Source of the DNA: Methanolobus tindarius DSM 2278
Lineage (GTDB): Archaea; Halobacteriota; Methanosarcinia; Methanosarcinales; Methanosarcinaceae
Assembly (NCBI RefSeq): GCF_000504205.1
Contig: NZ_AZAJ01000001.1
Location: 530,861 to 594,860, forward strand
Reading direction: 5' to 3'
DNA: 64,000 nucleotides
Part shown: piece after piece, positions 17,030 through 28,373 of the stretch
How the letters are laid out: each line of letters begins with the position of its first letter
Numbering within the stretch: the stretch's first letter is position 1
Program-made: the position numbers and the translations under genes
Notes under the pieces: generated by a model
What the model was told of the DNA's origin: nothing
What the model saw: the letters and a program-made list of their open reading frames with translations, nothing else
Database searches by the model: none

Positions 17030-17884
17030 ATGGACCACGAAGGATCATTAAGAGACCTGGGGCTTACAAAATATGAAGCCTCAGCATACTCAACTTTGCT
17101 AAAAGAAGGAGTAACAGGCGCACAGGAGCTGTCACGCAAATCAGACATACCCGTTGGGAAGATATATGAAGTCCTTTCAAATCTGAATAATATGGGACTT
17201 GTTGAGTTCCAGAGATCAAGACCACGAAAATACAGAGCTGTCAAACCTTCCATTGCCCTGAACAATCTGTACACAAAAAAAGAAGAAGAAACAAAGAATG
17301 AACTTGAGAATTTCAAACTGAAAGTCTCAGAACTTGAATCCAAATTCTCAGACATAGCACAGCCAGATCACACTGAAGTTCAGTTCTGGGCCACCTCCAT
17401 AGGTGAAGATGATATTATAAAGAATATTAAGAATATGCTTGATGAAGTTGAAACTGAGATTTTGCATGTCAAACCGGCAAAAATGTCAAATTTAATTCGC
17501 AATGAAAAACATATTGACCCTAACAAATTTATGCCTACTGTAATTGATGAGTTTGTGAAGGCTGCAAAAAAAGGTATCAAAATCAAAATAATCTTTCCGG
17601 AAGATGTGCTTGATTATTTAATTAAAGACAGGTTTGCACACATAAAAGATCCGCATGACAGGGAAACAATTAGAAATAACATCGATGCAAAGGCCCTGGA
17701 CTGTGATTATGACTTCAGGTTAATCGATGAATATATTACACATATACCAATTCCTGACCCTTCAAATCCGGACTTACTTTTTGGCGAGCTAAAAGTATAT
17801 GATAAAGAATATGCGGCAAAGCTGAAAGATAAATTTGAAGAGCTATGGAGAAAAGGAAAAAAAATGGGTTCAACTTTTGATTAG
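17030..17884 (+). CDS. TrmB-family transcriptional regulator, second copy type
   Basis: This 284-residue protein has a TrmB-type winged helix at about 5-72 (LGLTKYEASAYSTLL, then VGKIYEVLSNLNNMGLVEF). A coiled-coil linker follows (about 82-115, rich in Lys/Glu), then a C-terminal effector domain (about 120-284) with no sugar-binding signature that I recognise. It is divergent from the RND operon across the 900-bp gap and converges on clpB. Shared elements before the two promoters make it a candidate regulator of the RND operon. It is not a close copy of the regulator at 10692-11489. Confidence 0.8.
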   Translation: MDHEGSLRDLGLTKYEASAYSTLLKEGVTGAQELSRKSDIPVGKIYEVLSNLNNMGLVEFQRSRPRKYRAVKPSIALNNLYTKKEEETKNELENFKLKVSELESKFSDIAQPDHTEVQFWATSIGEDDIIKNIKNMLDEVETEILHVKPAKMSNLIRNEKHIDPNKFMPTVIDEFVKAAKKGIKIKIIFPEDVLDYLIKDRFAHIKDPHDRETIRNNIDAKALDCDYDFRLIDEYITHIPIPDPSNPDLLFGELKVYDKEYAAKLKDKFEELWRKGKKMGSTFD

Positions 17885-17944
17885 TGAAATACCGAAAGTA
17901 TAATGAATCCCATAATAAGTTCAATTTCGAAAAATGAAAATAGT

Positions 17945-17963
17945 CGGTTGCTTAATGCAACCG
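17945..17963. terminator. Bidirectional hairpin between trmB-like gene and clpB
   Basis: CGGTTGC (17945-17951) and GCAACCG (17957-17963) pair across TTAAT. T-rich sequence follows on the minus strand, and a short T run on the plus strand. Suits the 3' ends of two convergent genes. Confidence 0.65.
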
Positions 17964-17995
17964 GAACATAGTTTTAAAGATTGGTTCCTATTATC

Positions 17996-20611
17996 TCATT
18001 CTGCAGACCTGACATCCACAGTAAGTTCTGCACCATTGCTGTCAACAACCACTGTTGAGCCTTCCGGCACCTCACCTGCAACGATGAGCTTAGCAATCCT
18101 TGTCTCAACCTCATTCTGAATAACCCTCTTAAGCGGTCTTGCACCAAATGTTTCGCTGTATCCTGCCTTTGAGAGATATGCCTTTGCAGCATCCGTAAGT
18201 TCAAGACTGATGCGCTTGTCCTTAAGCCTCTCTACAAGATCGGCTGCCTTGATGTCAACGATCTTTACAAGCTCTTCCGGCTTGAGTGCATGGAAGAGAG
18301 CAATTTCATCAACACGATTGAGGAACTCCGGCCTGAAATACTTTCCAAGCTCTGTCATTGCACGCATCTGCAGTATATTGTAATCCACATCCTGCGCGTC
18401 CTCATCGGACTTCAGGACTTCTGTAAGATCACCTGCAAAGATGTTAGATGTCATGATTATCAGCGTGTTCTTGAAATCCACGGTCCTGCCCTTGGAATCT
18501 GTCAGACGACCGTCATCAAGGATCTGCAGCATGACGTTGAACACATCCGGATGTGCCTTTTCAATCTCATCGAAGAGCACAACGGAATATGGCCTTCTGC
18601 GTACAGCCTCTGTGAGCTGGCCACCTTCATCGTGTCCCACATAACCAGGCGGTGCACCGATCATCCTTGCAACTGTGTGCTTTTCCATGTACTCGGACAT
18701 GTCAATACGCACCATGTTGTTCTCATCGTCGAACAACTCTGCTGCAAGAGCCTTTACAAGCTCGGTCTTACCAACACCGGTTGGACCAAGGAATATGAAA
18801 CTTCCAATTGGACGTCTCGGGTCCTTGATACCTGCATAGTTACGTATCACTGCATCAGCAACAGCCCTGACAGCTTCACTCTGGCCAATGATGCGGTTGT
18901 GAAGGTTGTCCTCAAAGTGCACAAGCTTCTCACGCTGGCCCTCCATAAGCTTTGTCACAGGGATATGAGTCCACTGGCTGACAACATCGGCAATATCCTC
19001 TTCACCGACCTCCTCATTCAGGAGCATCTCACCCTGCATTTCCTGAAGTAGCTTTTCCTCTTCAGCATACTGGTGCTGCAATGGGATGAGTGTTCCGTAC
19101 TTCAGCCTGGAAGCAAGTTCAAGGTTGTTATCGTTCTCAGCAAGTTCCAACTGGACCTTTGTGTCCTCTATCTCCTGCTTCAGTGAACCGAGCTTTGAAA
19201 TGGCTTCCTTCTCACGGTCCCATCTTGCTCTCATTGCATCTGATTCAGCCCTGATGTCTGCAAGTTCCTTCTCAAGGATTTCCAGACGGTCCTTTGAAGC
19301 TGCATCCTTTTCCTTCTTCAGTGCTTCTCGCTCAATTTCAAGCTGCATTATCTTACGGTCTGCTTCATCGAGTTCTGCTGGCTTACTGTCAATTGCAGTT
19401 CTCTTCTTTGCAGCAGCTTCATCCACAAGGTCGATAGCCTTGTCAGGCAGGAACCTGTCTGCAATGTAGCGATTACTCATAATGGCAGCAGCCACAAGTG
19501 CGGAGTCCTTAAGACGTACACCGTGGTGCACCTCATACTTCTCCTTCAATCCACGGAGGATAGATATAGTATCCTCTACCGTTGGCTCCTCTACGAATAC
19601 TGGCAGGAACCTGCGTTCAAGTGCTGCATCCTTTTCGATGTACTTGCGGTATTCATCTACTGTTGTAGCACCGATACAATGCAGTTCACCACGTGCAAGC
19701 ATTGGCTTGAGGAGGTTTCCTGCATCCATTGCACCTTCAGTTGCACCTGCACCTACGATTGTGTGAATTTCATCGATAAAGAGAATGATCTGGCCTTCGG
19801 AATCTGCTACTTCCTTTAGCACTGCCTTGAGCCTTTCCTCGAACTCACCACGGAACTTGGCACCGGCTATCAATGCACCCATATCAAGGGCAATGATACG
19901 CTTGTCCTTCATGGCATCAGGAACGTCCTTCTTGGCAATACGCTGTGCAAGCCCCTCTACAATTGCAGTCTTACCCACTCCAGCTTCACCAATGAGTACA
20001 GGATTGTTCTTTCTGCGGCGGGAAAGGATCTCAACTGAATGCCTGATCTCCTGATCTCTTCCAATAACCGGGTCAAGCTTACCCTGTGATGCAAGTTCTG
20101 TGAAATCAATTCCGTACTTCTTCAGTGGTTCCATTGTGTCTTCCGGATTTTCTGAGGTAATTCTTCTATTCCCCCTTACCTGCTTTATTGCTTCAAGGAT
20201 TCTGGCACGTGTTACGCCTTCGCTTGCAAGTATCTTGCCACACTGACTGTCCTTTTCTTCCACCATGGCAAGCAGGAGATGCTCGACACTCACGTATTCA
20301 TCTTTCATCTTGCCTGCTTCCTGTGAAGCTGCATCAAGGACACGCCTCATGGTCTGGGTCATGTAGACCTGATCCCCTCCCGGACCTGAGACCTGTGGCA
20401 GGTTTGCAAGCTGGGCTTCAACTTTTTCCTTTACGCGGTCTACCGGTACTTCCATATTCTGAAGTAAGGTTGTTACCAGTCCTCCACTCTGCTCCAGCAG
20501 TGCAAGCAACATGTGCTCGCAGTCTATCTGCTGGTTTCTGTATCTTGCAGCAATTGTACTTGAGCCCTGGATTGCTTCCTGGGCTTTTTGTGTGAAACGG
20601 TTAAGATCCAT
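17996..20611 (-). CDS. clpB: ClpB disaggregase
   Basis: This 871-residue AAA+ chaperone works with Hsp70 to pull apart protein aggregates in an ATP-dependent way. Order: two Clp N repeats (about 1-145), first AAA domain with Walker A at 208-215 (GEAGVGKT), the long coiled-coil middle domain (about 400-530), and a second AAA domain with GPTGVGKTE near residue 600 and a C-terminal small domain. The frame extends to 20644, but MDLNRF at 20611 follows GGGGAG and matches the family start. ClpB is mainly bacterial; in Methanosarcinales it is thought to be acquired. It lies next to hsp20 and groEL/ES on the same strand. Confidence 0.95.
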   Translation of the reverse strand: MDLNRFTQKAQEAIQGSSTIAARYRNQQIDCEHMLLALLEQSGGLVTTLLQNMEVPVDRVKEKVEAQLANLPQVSGPGGDQVYMTQTMRRVLDAASQEAGKMKDEYVSVEHLLLAMVEEKDSQCGKILASEGVTRARILEAIKQVRGNRRITSENPEDTMEPLKKYGIDFTELASQGKLDPVIGRDQEIRHSVEILSRRRKNNPVLIGEAGVGKTAIVEGLAQRIAKKDVPDAMKDKRIIALDMGALIAGAKFRGEFEERLKAVLKEVADSEGQIILFIDEIHTIVGAGATEGAMDAGNLLKPMLARGELHCIGATTVDEYRKYIEKDAALERRFLPVFVEEPTVEDTISILRGLKEKYEVHHGVRLKDSALVAAAIMSNRYIADRFLPDKAIDLVDEAAAKKRTAIDSKPAELDEADRKIMQLEIEREALKKEKDAASKDRLEILEKELADIRAESDAMRARWDREKEAISKLGSLKQEIEDTKVQLELAENDNNLELASRLKYGTLIPLQHQYAEEEKLLQEMQGEMLLNEEVGEEDIADVVSQWTHIPVTKLMEGQREKLVHFEDNLHNRIIGQSEAVRAVADAVIRNYAGIKDPRRPIGSFIFLGPTGVGKTELVKALAAELFDDENNMVRIDMSEYMEKHTVARMIGAPPGYVGHDEGGQLTEAVRRRPYSVVLFDEIEKAHPDVFNVMLQILDDGRLTDSKGRTVDFKNTLIIMTSNIFAGDLTEVLKSDEDAQDVDYNILQMRAMTELGKYFRPEFLNRVDEIALFHALKPEELVKIVDIKAADLVERLKDKRISLELTDAAKAYLSKAGYSETFGARPLKRVIQNEVETRIAKLIVAGEVPEGSTVVVDSNGAELTVDVRSAE

Positions 20612-20796
20612 AATTATAAACTCCCCGGGATTGACATTTCCCATTTTTATTTTTGAATGTTTAACTTAAATCTTTTTTGATACCTGACACGTTTTTGAGG
20701 GTCATGTCCAACCCGGAATGAGTAAAATAAAACACCTGATAGCAAGTGGCCATAGCCAGAGCTATACAGGATTTGTTACTCGTGTATGGACCCCAT

Positions 20797-21258
20797 CTAT
20801 TCGATGAGTATCTTTTTATTTTCTTCAATCTGCATTTTTGGCAACGTAACGCTAAGCACACCATTATCTAATTTTGCCCTGGCACCTTCAGCAGAAACTG
20901 TGCCTGGTAAGCTCACAGTCCTTGAGAATGAACTGTATGTTCTTTCTCTTCTAAGGTAACCTTCTTCTTTTTCCTCGGTGCTTGAATTGCGTTTTGCAGA
21001 TATTGTCAGCATATTATCACTGACATCAAGGTCAACATCACCTTTCTCAACTTCCGGGAGATCGGTGGTCACAATTAATTCGGAACCTTCATCCTTTACA
21101 TCCACAAGTGGTGCAAGTATTCCGGCTTCTGACCATCTGTCCCCGAAACTTCTCTCTTTAAACATGTTGTTTAACATGTCCTGCATCTGCACAATCTCTT
21201 CCATTGGATTCCATAATCCTCCCCTTGCAGGTGTCACTTTTGTCAGACCAAATCTCAT
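20797..21258 (-). CDS. Small heat shock protein, Hsp20/alpha-crystallin family
   Basis: This 153-residue Hsp20 protein holds unfolding proteins in an ATP-independent manner. The alpha-crystallin domain covers about residues 45-140, starting at LAPLVDVKDEG and including the conserved NGVLSVTLPK near the C-terminus. The N-terminal arm is short and Met-rich. The C-terminal IxI-type motif reads ILIE, a partial version. The gene lies between clpB and groEL on the same strand with gaps of 185 and 193 bp, so its own promoter is likely. Confidence 0.92.
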   Translation of the reverse strand: MRFGLTKVTPARGGLWNPMEEIVQMQDMLNNMFKERSFGDRWSEAGILAPLVDVKDEGSELIVTTDLPEVEKGDVDLDVSDNMLTISAKRNSSTEEKEEGYLRRERTYSSFSRTVSLPGTVSAEGARAKLDNGVLSVTLPKMQIEENKKILIE

Positions 21259-21411
21259 ACTATAACTCCTTTTATCTCATGGATATTTTGCTGTTCTTTG
21301 TTCGTCCGGCTGTACAATCTTTTTTTTAAATTGCTATGAATTATAATCAAATTTGAAATGTCTGTTCTTCACCTCTTATTTTCTTTTGTGGATATTTGTT
21401 GAATGAATAAA

Positions 21412-21439
21412 GATAAGAAAGTAAAGATAAGAAAGTAAA
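21412..21439. repeat. 14-bp tandem repeat, two copies
   Basis: GATAAGAAAGTAAA occurs twice in direct succession just downstream of groEL. Read on the minus strand it is a long T-rich tract, as archaeal termination often uses. Confidence 0.7.
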
Positions 21440-23071
<1,632 letters not shown>

Positions 23072-23089
23072 TCAGTTCCTTAATCTTAC

Positions 23090-23365
23090 TTATTCCTCAA
23101 CTACTGCTAAGACATCCTTGAAATCAATGAACATGTGAAGTTCACCGTCAAGGTCAATCTCGTCACTCTTATAACCGCCGTAAATCACATGTTCACCGGC
23201 TTTTAATGGAAGTTCTTTGCCATCCTCATAGGCTCCCACAGCAACTATGATTCCTTCTTTTTTCTCTTCCTGTGCGGAGTCAGGGATGTAAATTCCACTT
23301 TCAGTGACTTCTGCCTTTTTGACAGATTTGATTAAGACTCTCTCACCAATAGGCCTGATAATCAT
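23090..23365 (-). CDS. groES: GroES co-chaperonin
   Basis: This 91-residue Hsp10 caps the GroEL ring. It begins IIRPIGERVLI and contains a mobile-loop region (about 16-30) that is shortened and acidic, reading KAEVTESGIYIPDSAQEEK. Its roof region ends in YGGYKSDEIDLDGE. A TATA element (TTTAAATA on the minus strand, about 23439-23447) suggests a leader of about 50 nt containing the inverted repeat CGGAA-ACG-TTCCG. It leads the groES-groEL operon, divergent from a winged-helix gene. Confidence 0.95.
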   Translation of the reverse strand: MIIRPIGERVLIKSVKKAEVTESGIYIPDSAQEEKKEGIIVAVGAYEDGKELPLKAGEHVIYGGYKSDEIDLDGELHMFIDFKDVLAVVEE

Positions 23366-23395
23366 CGTTTATTTTCCTCCAATTATCATCTGACC

Positions 23396-23518
23396 GGAAA
23401 CGTTCCGATCAACTGAGCAATTATATTGCATGACTCCTATTTAAATCTTTTGCAAAAAATAGCTTTTTTATCACTTTTATCGAAATGATATCGATTTTAT
23501 ACAGATAAACTTATATAG
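23396..23518. promoter_or_regulatory. Divergent control region of groES and the winged-helix gene
   Basis: It holds the leftward TATA (about 23439-23447) for groES and a rightward TATA TTATATAG (23511-23518) for the winged-helix gene. Between them is an inverted repeat ATCGA-N7-TCGAT (23479-23495), well placed for a shared regulator. A second inverted repeat CGGAA-ACG-TTCCG (23396-23408) lies in the groES leader. Confidence 0.55.
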
Positions 23519-23541
23519 ATGCTATAAGATAGAATAATCCT

Positions 23542-23952
23542 ATGCCACAACAGATAATCCTGATAAACCTGGAAAAACCCAGAGAAAAGAAGCTGGAAGA
23601 AGATATTCGCTGGTTCTGTAACAGTTTCGGATTATCTTCCGGAAGAGATACGGAAAATCTTGCTACACAAATAGTCCATGATCTTCTTCAACAACTGGCA
23701 GAAAACCAGGATAAAATATCATCAGACATCATAGCTAAGAGCATTGAAGTAAACCAGTCCAGAGTGAATCATCACATAAGGAACCTTATAAACTCAGGCC
23801 TGATATACAGGGAAAAAAGAGGACTGTACATCCGCGGAGGAAGTCTTAAGGCTGCAGTACAGGAAATGAGAAAAGATTCCGACCGTATTTTCCAGGAACT
23901 TGAAGAAATAGCCGAAGAAATAGATGAGCAGATGGGTCTGAAAAACAGATAA
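23542..23952 (+). CDS. Winged-helix protein divergent from groES
   Basis: This 136-residue protein has a middle helix-turn-helix segment (about 58-100: DIIAKSIEVNQSRVNHHIRNLINSGLIYREKRG) followed by a basic wing and a C-terminal amphipathic, probably dimerising helix (about 105-136). I do not recognise the family beyond ArsR/MarR-like winged helices. The ATG is only about 28 nt after the TATA centre and no Shine-Dalgarno is visible, so the mRNA is probably leaderless. Divergent placement from groES makes a role in chaperonin regulation plausible. Confidence 0.7.
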   Translation: MPQQIILINLEKPREKKLEEDIRWFCNSFGLSSGRDTENLATQIVHDLLQQLAENQDKISSDIIAKSIEVNQSRVNHHIRNLINSGLIYREKRGLYIRGGSLKAAVQEMRKDSDRIFQELEEIAEEIDEQMGLKNR

Positions 23953-24146
23953 TCACCCTCACCATTTTTGAAGTTTTTTGCCACCGTAGAGATCATGTGT
24001 ATAGACTGACAGAAACATTGCTTTTTTAGGAAAAATCGTAATGTATAAACAAAGCAACCATCCATCAGCACTAAACAAAGGATAATGAAATCATACGCTA
24101 AATATGACAGATTCCTTCGATTTCATCCTGAAAACGATTCCGGTTT

Positions 24147-24980
24147 TTACTCATGCCTGTCGTGAACCCAGAAATCACCTTCAATTGTGAACTCCTTCTT
24201 CCATATTGGCACATCTTCTTTTATGCGTTCAAGTGAATCAATCAGCGTCTGGAAAAGCTCCTGCCTGTGAGCAGCAGCCACGACTATGTAAACAATATCC
24301 TCACCCGATTTTATCAATCCGGTTTTGTGATGGATTAATACATCTATGATATTGTCCTTTGCTTTCATGTCAAGACAGATCTTTTCAATTGCCCTGTCCG
24401 CAACACCTTCGTATTTCTCAAAATCTATGGCAGTGGTTTCAACATTATCATTTATTCGCCTGACAATTCCCGTGAAAGTTGCTATCCCACCTGAAAGACG
24501 AATATCGGGATTTGAACGCACCTTCCTGATGAGAGAGTCAAGAGTTACCCATTCAGGCTGATCATGAATCAGTTCAACAAGAGCACCTATGTCCCAGTCT
24601 GCTTTTACAGGCAGTTGGACAATTATATTGGAAATTTCATCCGGAGCCTCGGGCTCGCCAAGGAAAATCTTTGGAAGGTCACTGTTTTTTGCACCCTCGA
24701 CTATCGCAAAGTCTGCTCCGTTGTCTGCAAGAGAGTCCAGGGCATCTTCAAGAGTTGGATCACGCTTTATGGTTACAAGCTCTGTGTCAGTTATTGCTGC
24801 AACCAGATAGGCACCTGCATCGAAATGCTTACCGGTGTCAGTATCCTGTGGATTGAAACGATGATGCAACATCTGTTTTACAGTACCTACTTTCCCTTGT
24901 TCGCAAAGAGCTTCCACAAGGCGGGTGACCAGCGTTGTTTTGCCTGAATTCTTGTATCCTGCAACACAAATGACTTTCAT
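24147..24980 (-). CDS. MobB-MoaE fusion for molybdopterin cofactor synthesis
   Basis: This 277-residue protein joins two molybdopterin enzymes. Residues 1-125 are MobB-like (GTP-binding, Walker A GYKNSGKTT at 8-16, IVEGAKNSDLPKI), helping make the guanine-dinucleotide form. Residues from about 130 to 277 are MoaE, the large subunit of molybdopterin synthase, with the conserved HRxELF region and the lysines near 261-262 (WKKEF) where the family has its catalytic lysine. Formylmethanofuran dehydrogenase of methanogens needs the guanine-dinucleotide cofactor. The gene stands alone, divergent from radC. Confidence 0.88.
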   Translation of the reverse strand: MKVICVAGYKNSGKTTLVTRLVEALCEQGKVGTVKQMLHHRFNPQDTDTGKHFDAGAYLVAAITDTELVTIKRDPTLEDALDSLADNGADFAIVEGAKNSDLPKIFLGEPEAPDEISNIIVQLPVKADWDIGALVELIHDQPEWVTLDSLIRKVRSNPDIRLSGGIATFTGIVRRINDNVETTAIDFEKYEGVADRAIEKICLDMKAKDNIIDVLIHHKTGLIKSGEDIVYIVVAAAHRQELFQTLIDSLERIKEDVPIWKKEFTIEGDFWVHDRHE

Positions 24981-25124
24981 AAATGGATTTATGGAGAGTC
25001 ATTCTATAAGTACACAGCGCAAACAGAAGCCAGCACATTCATATTAATTATTTTTTAGATTAAGGGTAAATTATAATAGACTAATTACGATTAATTTATA
25101 TCCTTGGATTTACTAGCCATTGCA

Positions 25125-25814
25125 ATGAGTGAGTACAAGATAAGTATCCATGATATGCCAATGGATGAAAGGCCCAGGGAAAGACTGTTGAAATACGGCC
25201 CTGAAGCTCTTTCAAATGCAGAACTGCTTGCAATTGTCCTGAGAACAGGTTCGCAAAAAGAGAATGTTGTGAATATGTGCAGCCGTATTTTCTCAGAATA
25301 CAACATCAAACAGCTCAGTCAGGCTAACATCGCAAATCTCACAAAGATACATGGCATTGGTACTGCTAAGGCGGCACAAATAGCTGCAATCTTTGAACTT
25401 GCCCGCAAACTGGAAGGATTTTCCGATGATCCGAAAAGAAAGATAAGATCACCGGCAGATGTCTATTCTATACTTTACCCGGGAATGCGTGAACACAAAA
25501 GGGAAAGACTTGTGGCGCTTTTACTTGATACAAAAAACCAGATAATACGTGAGGAACTAATTTCCATCGGCAGCCTGAACGCAAATATTGTTCACCCAAG
25601 AGAAGTTTTCAAGGCAGCACTTATGGAATCCTGTGCTTCAGTAATCCTCTCACATAATCACCCTTCCGGCGATCCAACACCAAGCAGGGAAGATATTGCA
25701 GTTACTGAGAAACTTGTGGAAGGCGGCAAGCTGCTTGGAATCGACGTACTGGATCATGTGGTTATCGGAGATGGCAGGTATGTCAGTTTGAAAGATGAAG
25801 GATATGTGAGATGA
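25125..25814 (+). CDS. radC: RadC family JAB-domain protein
   Basis: This 229-residue protein of the RadC (UPF0758) family has a helix-hairpin-helix-like region at about 65-85 and a C-terminal JAB/MPN metalloprotease-like domain. The domain carries the full H-x-H-x7-S-x2-D motif (His177, His179, Ser187, Asp190). Despite its name, a DNA repair role for the family is doubtful. An upstream TTG at 25104 is possible, but ATG 25125 lies about 30 nt after a TATA element (25092-25099) with no Shine-Dalgarno, fitting a leaderless transcript. Confidence 0.88.
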   Translation: MSEYKISIHDMPMDERPRERLLKYGPEALSNAELLAIVLRTGSQKENVVNMCSRIFSEYNIKQLSQANIANLTKIHGIGTAKAAQIAAIFELARKLEGFSDDPKRKIRSPADVYSILYPGMREHKRERLVALLLDTKNQIIREELISIGSLNANIVHPREVFKAALMESCASVILSHNHPSGDPTPSREDIAVTEKLVEGGKLLGIDVLDHVVIGDGRYVSLKDEGYVR

Positions 25815-25886
25815 AATCTCTTACCATTCAGAAGACCACCCTGACAAACAAAACATTTAAGGTATTGACTTGCATTTAAGTCCCAA

Positions 25887-26798
25887 ATGAAAGAGATTGA
25901 ACTTAATGACCCCTACATCACTCCATACAGGGGTATATATGCAATATGCGACAGTAAAAACGAATATGCTGAGATCATCGAGCATACGAACTGTTATGGC
26001 GGTGCTGCATGGTCTAAGTTCCATTATTCTCACTCGCCGCTAATCCTTAACACACGTTCCATTGGGAACATGATCCGATACAAAGTAAAGACAGGCAAAT
26101 CACCTCTTGAGCTAAAACCATCCACTGCAGCTGCAGGAATTGAATCTGTTATCGTGGAAGGAGATGAGGTTCATATAACATACGCAGGACTTGGAGGAGG
26201 AGGCGTAGGTGCCACAAAATGCAGGGCATTTGCTGAGGGCGTGCTTCGCTGCAACTACACTGAATCCGGTGGTGGGCGTGCTGCAAAAGGCACCATCGTA
26301 GTTCCAAGAAGAGAAAGAGTACTAATTGGAATTGATGATACCGACACCAAAGAAGAAGGTGCAACATGGACATTGACTCACAACATGGCAAAAGCACTTG
26401 ACTGCAATGAGTCTATTTACCTGTCACACTCACTTGTACAGCTTTTCCCGGTATCTGCAAGGACACAAAACTGCGTATCCACAGTACTTGAATTTGGATG
26501 TGTAAGTGAAAATGCAAAACAGGAGCTGCTTGAAAGCGTAAAGGCAGCCCTCCTGAAATACAGCGTATCCGATGAGACGGGAATGGTAGTGCTTTCTGAG
26601 TTTGAGGCAAAGAAAATCAACGAATACAGCACAAAATGCCGAAGTGGAGAGCTTACAAAGGAATATGCTCTTGAGTACGCGAAAGACAAAAATGTCGATG
26701 TCTGGCTTGATGGTAATGGAGTTATTGGTGCACTTGCAGCGCTTGCATGGTTTGCACAACCTGATGATTCAGTTAAACTGAAAGCTCAGATCGAATAA
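25887..26798 (+). CDS. Methanogenesis marker protein 11
   Basis: This 303-residue protein matches methanogenesis marker 11, found almost only in methanogens and relatives. The central GIDDTDTKEEGATW segment (about 148-161) is shared with the tRNA-Ile2 agmatinylcytidine synthetase family. That points to nucleotide binding, though the function of marker 11 is unknown. A glycine-rich AGLGGGGVGATKC lies near 100-112. A TATA-like element ends about 25 nt before the ATG, so the mRNA may be leaderless. The IorA-like gene follows after 15 bp, indicating an operon. Confidence 0.87.
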   Translation: MKEIELNDPYITPYRGIYAICDSKNEYAEIIEHTNCYGGAAWSKFHYSHSPLILNTRSIGNMIRYKVKTGKSPLELKPSTAAAGIESVIVEGDEVHITYAGLGGGGVGATKCRAFAEGVLRCNYTESGGGRAAKGTIVVPRRERVLIGIDDTDTKEEGATWTLTHNMAKALDCNESIYLSHSLVQLFPVSARTQNCVSTVLEFGCVSENAKQELLESVKAALLKYSVSDETGMVVLSEFEAKKINEYSTKCRSGELTKEYALEYAKDKNVDVWLDGNGVIGALAALAWFAQPDDSVKLKAQIE

Positions 26799-26813
26799 AC
26801 AAGTAATCAAATT

Positions 26814-28373
26814 ATGACTAACACAGAGGATATAACCGGCCTTGAAGCAATTTACCTTGCAGCAATTGATAGCAATGTAAAGTTCATTACTGCTGTAGCC
26901 GGATATCCCATGACTGCAGTTGCAGACCACTTTTTTGAGAATAAGAATTCCAGCAACTGCAACGAATGTAATAATTACGACATCCACTGGTTCACCAATG
27001 AAAAAGCTGCTCTTGAAGCAGCGTTAGGTGCATCGGTAACAGGACGTCGTTCCATTGTAATGGTCAAACATGTTGGAATGAATGTACTTTCAGACCCCCT
27101 GATGACAGCAATGATGCACACAATAGGTTCGGGACTTGTGATACTTGCCGGCGATGATCCGGGAGCAAAAGCATCACAGAACGAGCAGGATTCAAGGTTC
27201 TACGGAGCAATTTCCGAGACTGCCGTTTTTGATCCTTCTACACCTCAAAATACTTACGATTCGCTTAGCCGGGCTTTTGAACTTTCAGAAGAAGCAAAGG
27301 TTCCTGTTATTATGAGAATAACTGACCGGCTGGAAAAGGAAAGACAGAAAATCAGCAGATCACGGATAAACTCAAAAACAAACGTGAAAGAAAAGGTTCT
27401 TGACAGAAGCATCTGGAAGCTTACTATGCACGGCAAGCACCAGAGATTCCATATTGAATCAGAACCCATCCTTATTCATGAATCAGAGAACTCGCGTTTC
27501 AACCACATAGCAATCAATGGAGACAAGGTTGGAATAGTATCATCTGGATATCCATCATTTATTGTGGACAAGATTCTATCCACACAACTAGTTTATTCTT
27601 CTTATTCACACCTGAGTCTTGGAATGGTTTCACCTTTCCCGGAAAAACTTGTAAAAAGTTTCATAGAACAACATGAACACATCCTTGTTGTTGAAGAGAG
27701 TGAAACCTTCATAGAAACACATATCAGCACCTGTTGTGAAAAAGTTCTTGGAAAAAGAACAGGCCACCTTCCTTTCAGCATGGTTGAAAAAGAACATGTT
27801 GATTTTGCTTTTGAGAACATCGATAAAGATGAAGTCTCAGAGTACACGGATGTACAGACAATTCTCAGCAGAGGTTCAAAACCTATTTGCAGTGATTGTC
27901 CTTTTATGCCACTCTATAATGTGTTACATGATATCCGTCCTGTTGCAGGAGACATGGGATGCTCCATACGTACAGCACCCGATCCATTAAATGCAGTCAA
28001 TACAGGATTTGCACTTGGTGGTGCAATATCAACTGCCTGTGGATTCCCGGGGAAAGGCATAGCCGTGATTGGAGATTTCGGACTTGCACATTCCGGCATA
28101 ATTGGACTGATAAACGCAGTTGAAAATGGTTTTGACATTCTTGCCATCATACTTCAGAATGATGTTGCTGCAATGACAGGCGGACAGGGTGCACCTGACC
28201 TGAAAAAAGTTGTAAAAGCACTTGTACCGGACACAACCTGTATCAATATCGATGAGCTTCTTGATTCAGAAGGAAAAGATGCCTGTTCTGAATATATTAA
28301 AAATATAATTCAGGCAAAAATAGAAGACAAAGGCGTTTCTGTAATCTACATCGAAGGCCAGTGTACAAAATAA
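26814..28373 (+). CDS. IorA-like thiamine-diphosphate 2-oxoacid oxidoreductase without ferredoxin domain
   Basis: This 519-residue protein resembles the alpha subunit of indolepyruvate:ferredoxin oxidoreductase. It has an N-terminal pyrimidine-binding domain (GYPMTAVADH near 30-40), a central domain, and a C-terminal TPP-binding domain with GDMGCS and GDFGLAHSG (from residue 420) ending at a QND motif. Classical IorA carries a C-terminal 2x[4Fe-4S] ferredoxin domain; this protein stops right after the TPP domain. No gamma/beta partner lies beside it. Cys387 and Cys390 (ICSDCP) are conserved-looking. Its substrate is unknown. Co-transcription with marker 11 suggests a methanogen-specific role. 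Confidence 0.8.
   Translation: MTNTEDITGLEAIYLAAIDSNVKFITAVAGYPMTAVADHFFENKNSSNCNECNNYDIHWFTNEKAALEAALGASVTGRRSIVMVKHVGMNVLSDPLMTAMMHTIGSGLVILAGDDPGAKASQNEQDSRFYGAISETAVFDPSTPQNTYDSLSRAFELSEEAKVPVIMRITDRLEKERQKISRSRINSKTNVKEKVLDRSIWKLTMHGKHQRFHIESEPILIHESENSRFNHIAINGDKVGIVSSGYPSFIVDKILSTQLVYSSYSHLSLGMVSPFPEKLVKSFIEQHEHILVVEESETFIETHISTCCEKVLGKRTGHLPFSMVEKEHVDFAFENIDKDEVSEYTDVQTILSRGSKPICSDCPFMPLYNVLHDIRPVAGDMGCSIRTAPDPLNAVNTGFALGGAISTACGFPGKGIAVIGDFGLAHSGIIGLINAVENGFDILAIILQNDVAAMTGGQGAPDLKKVVKALVPDTTCINIDELLDSEGKDACSEYIKNIIQAKIEDKGVSVIYIEGQCTK

Noticed and set aside
18290..20595. Several open frames antisense to clpB (up to 253 residues)
   Set aside because: ClpB is intact on the minus strand and these frames show no recognisable domain.
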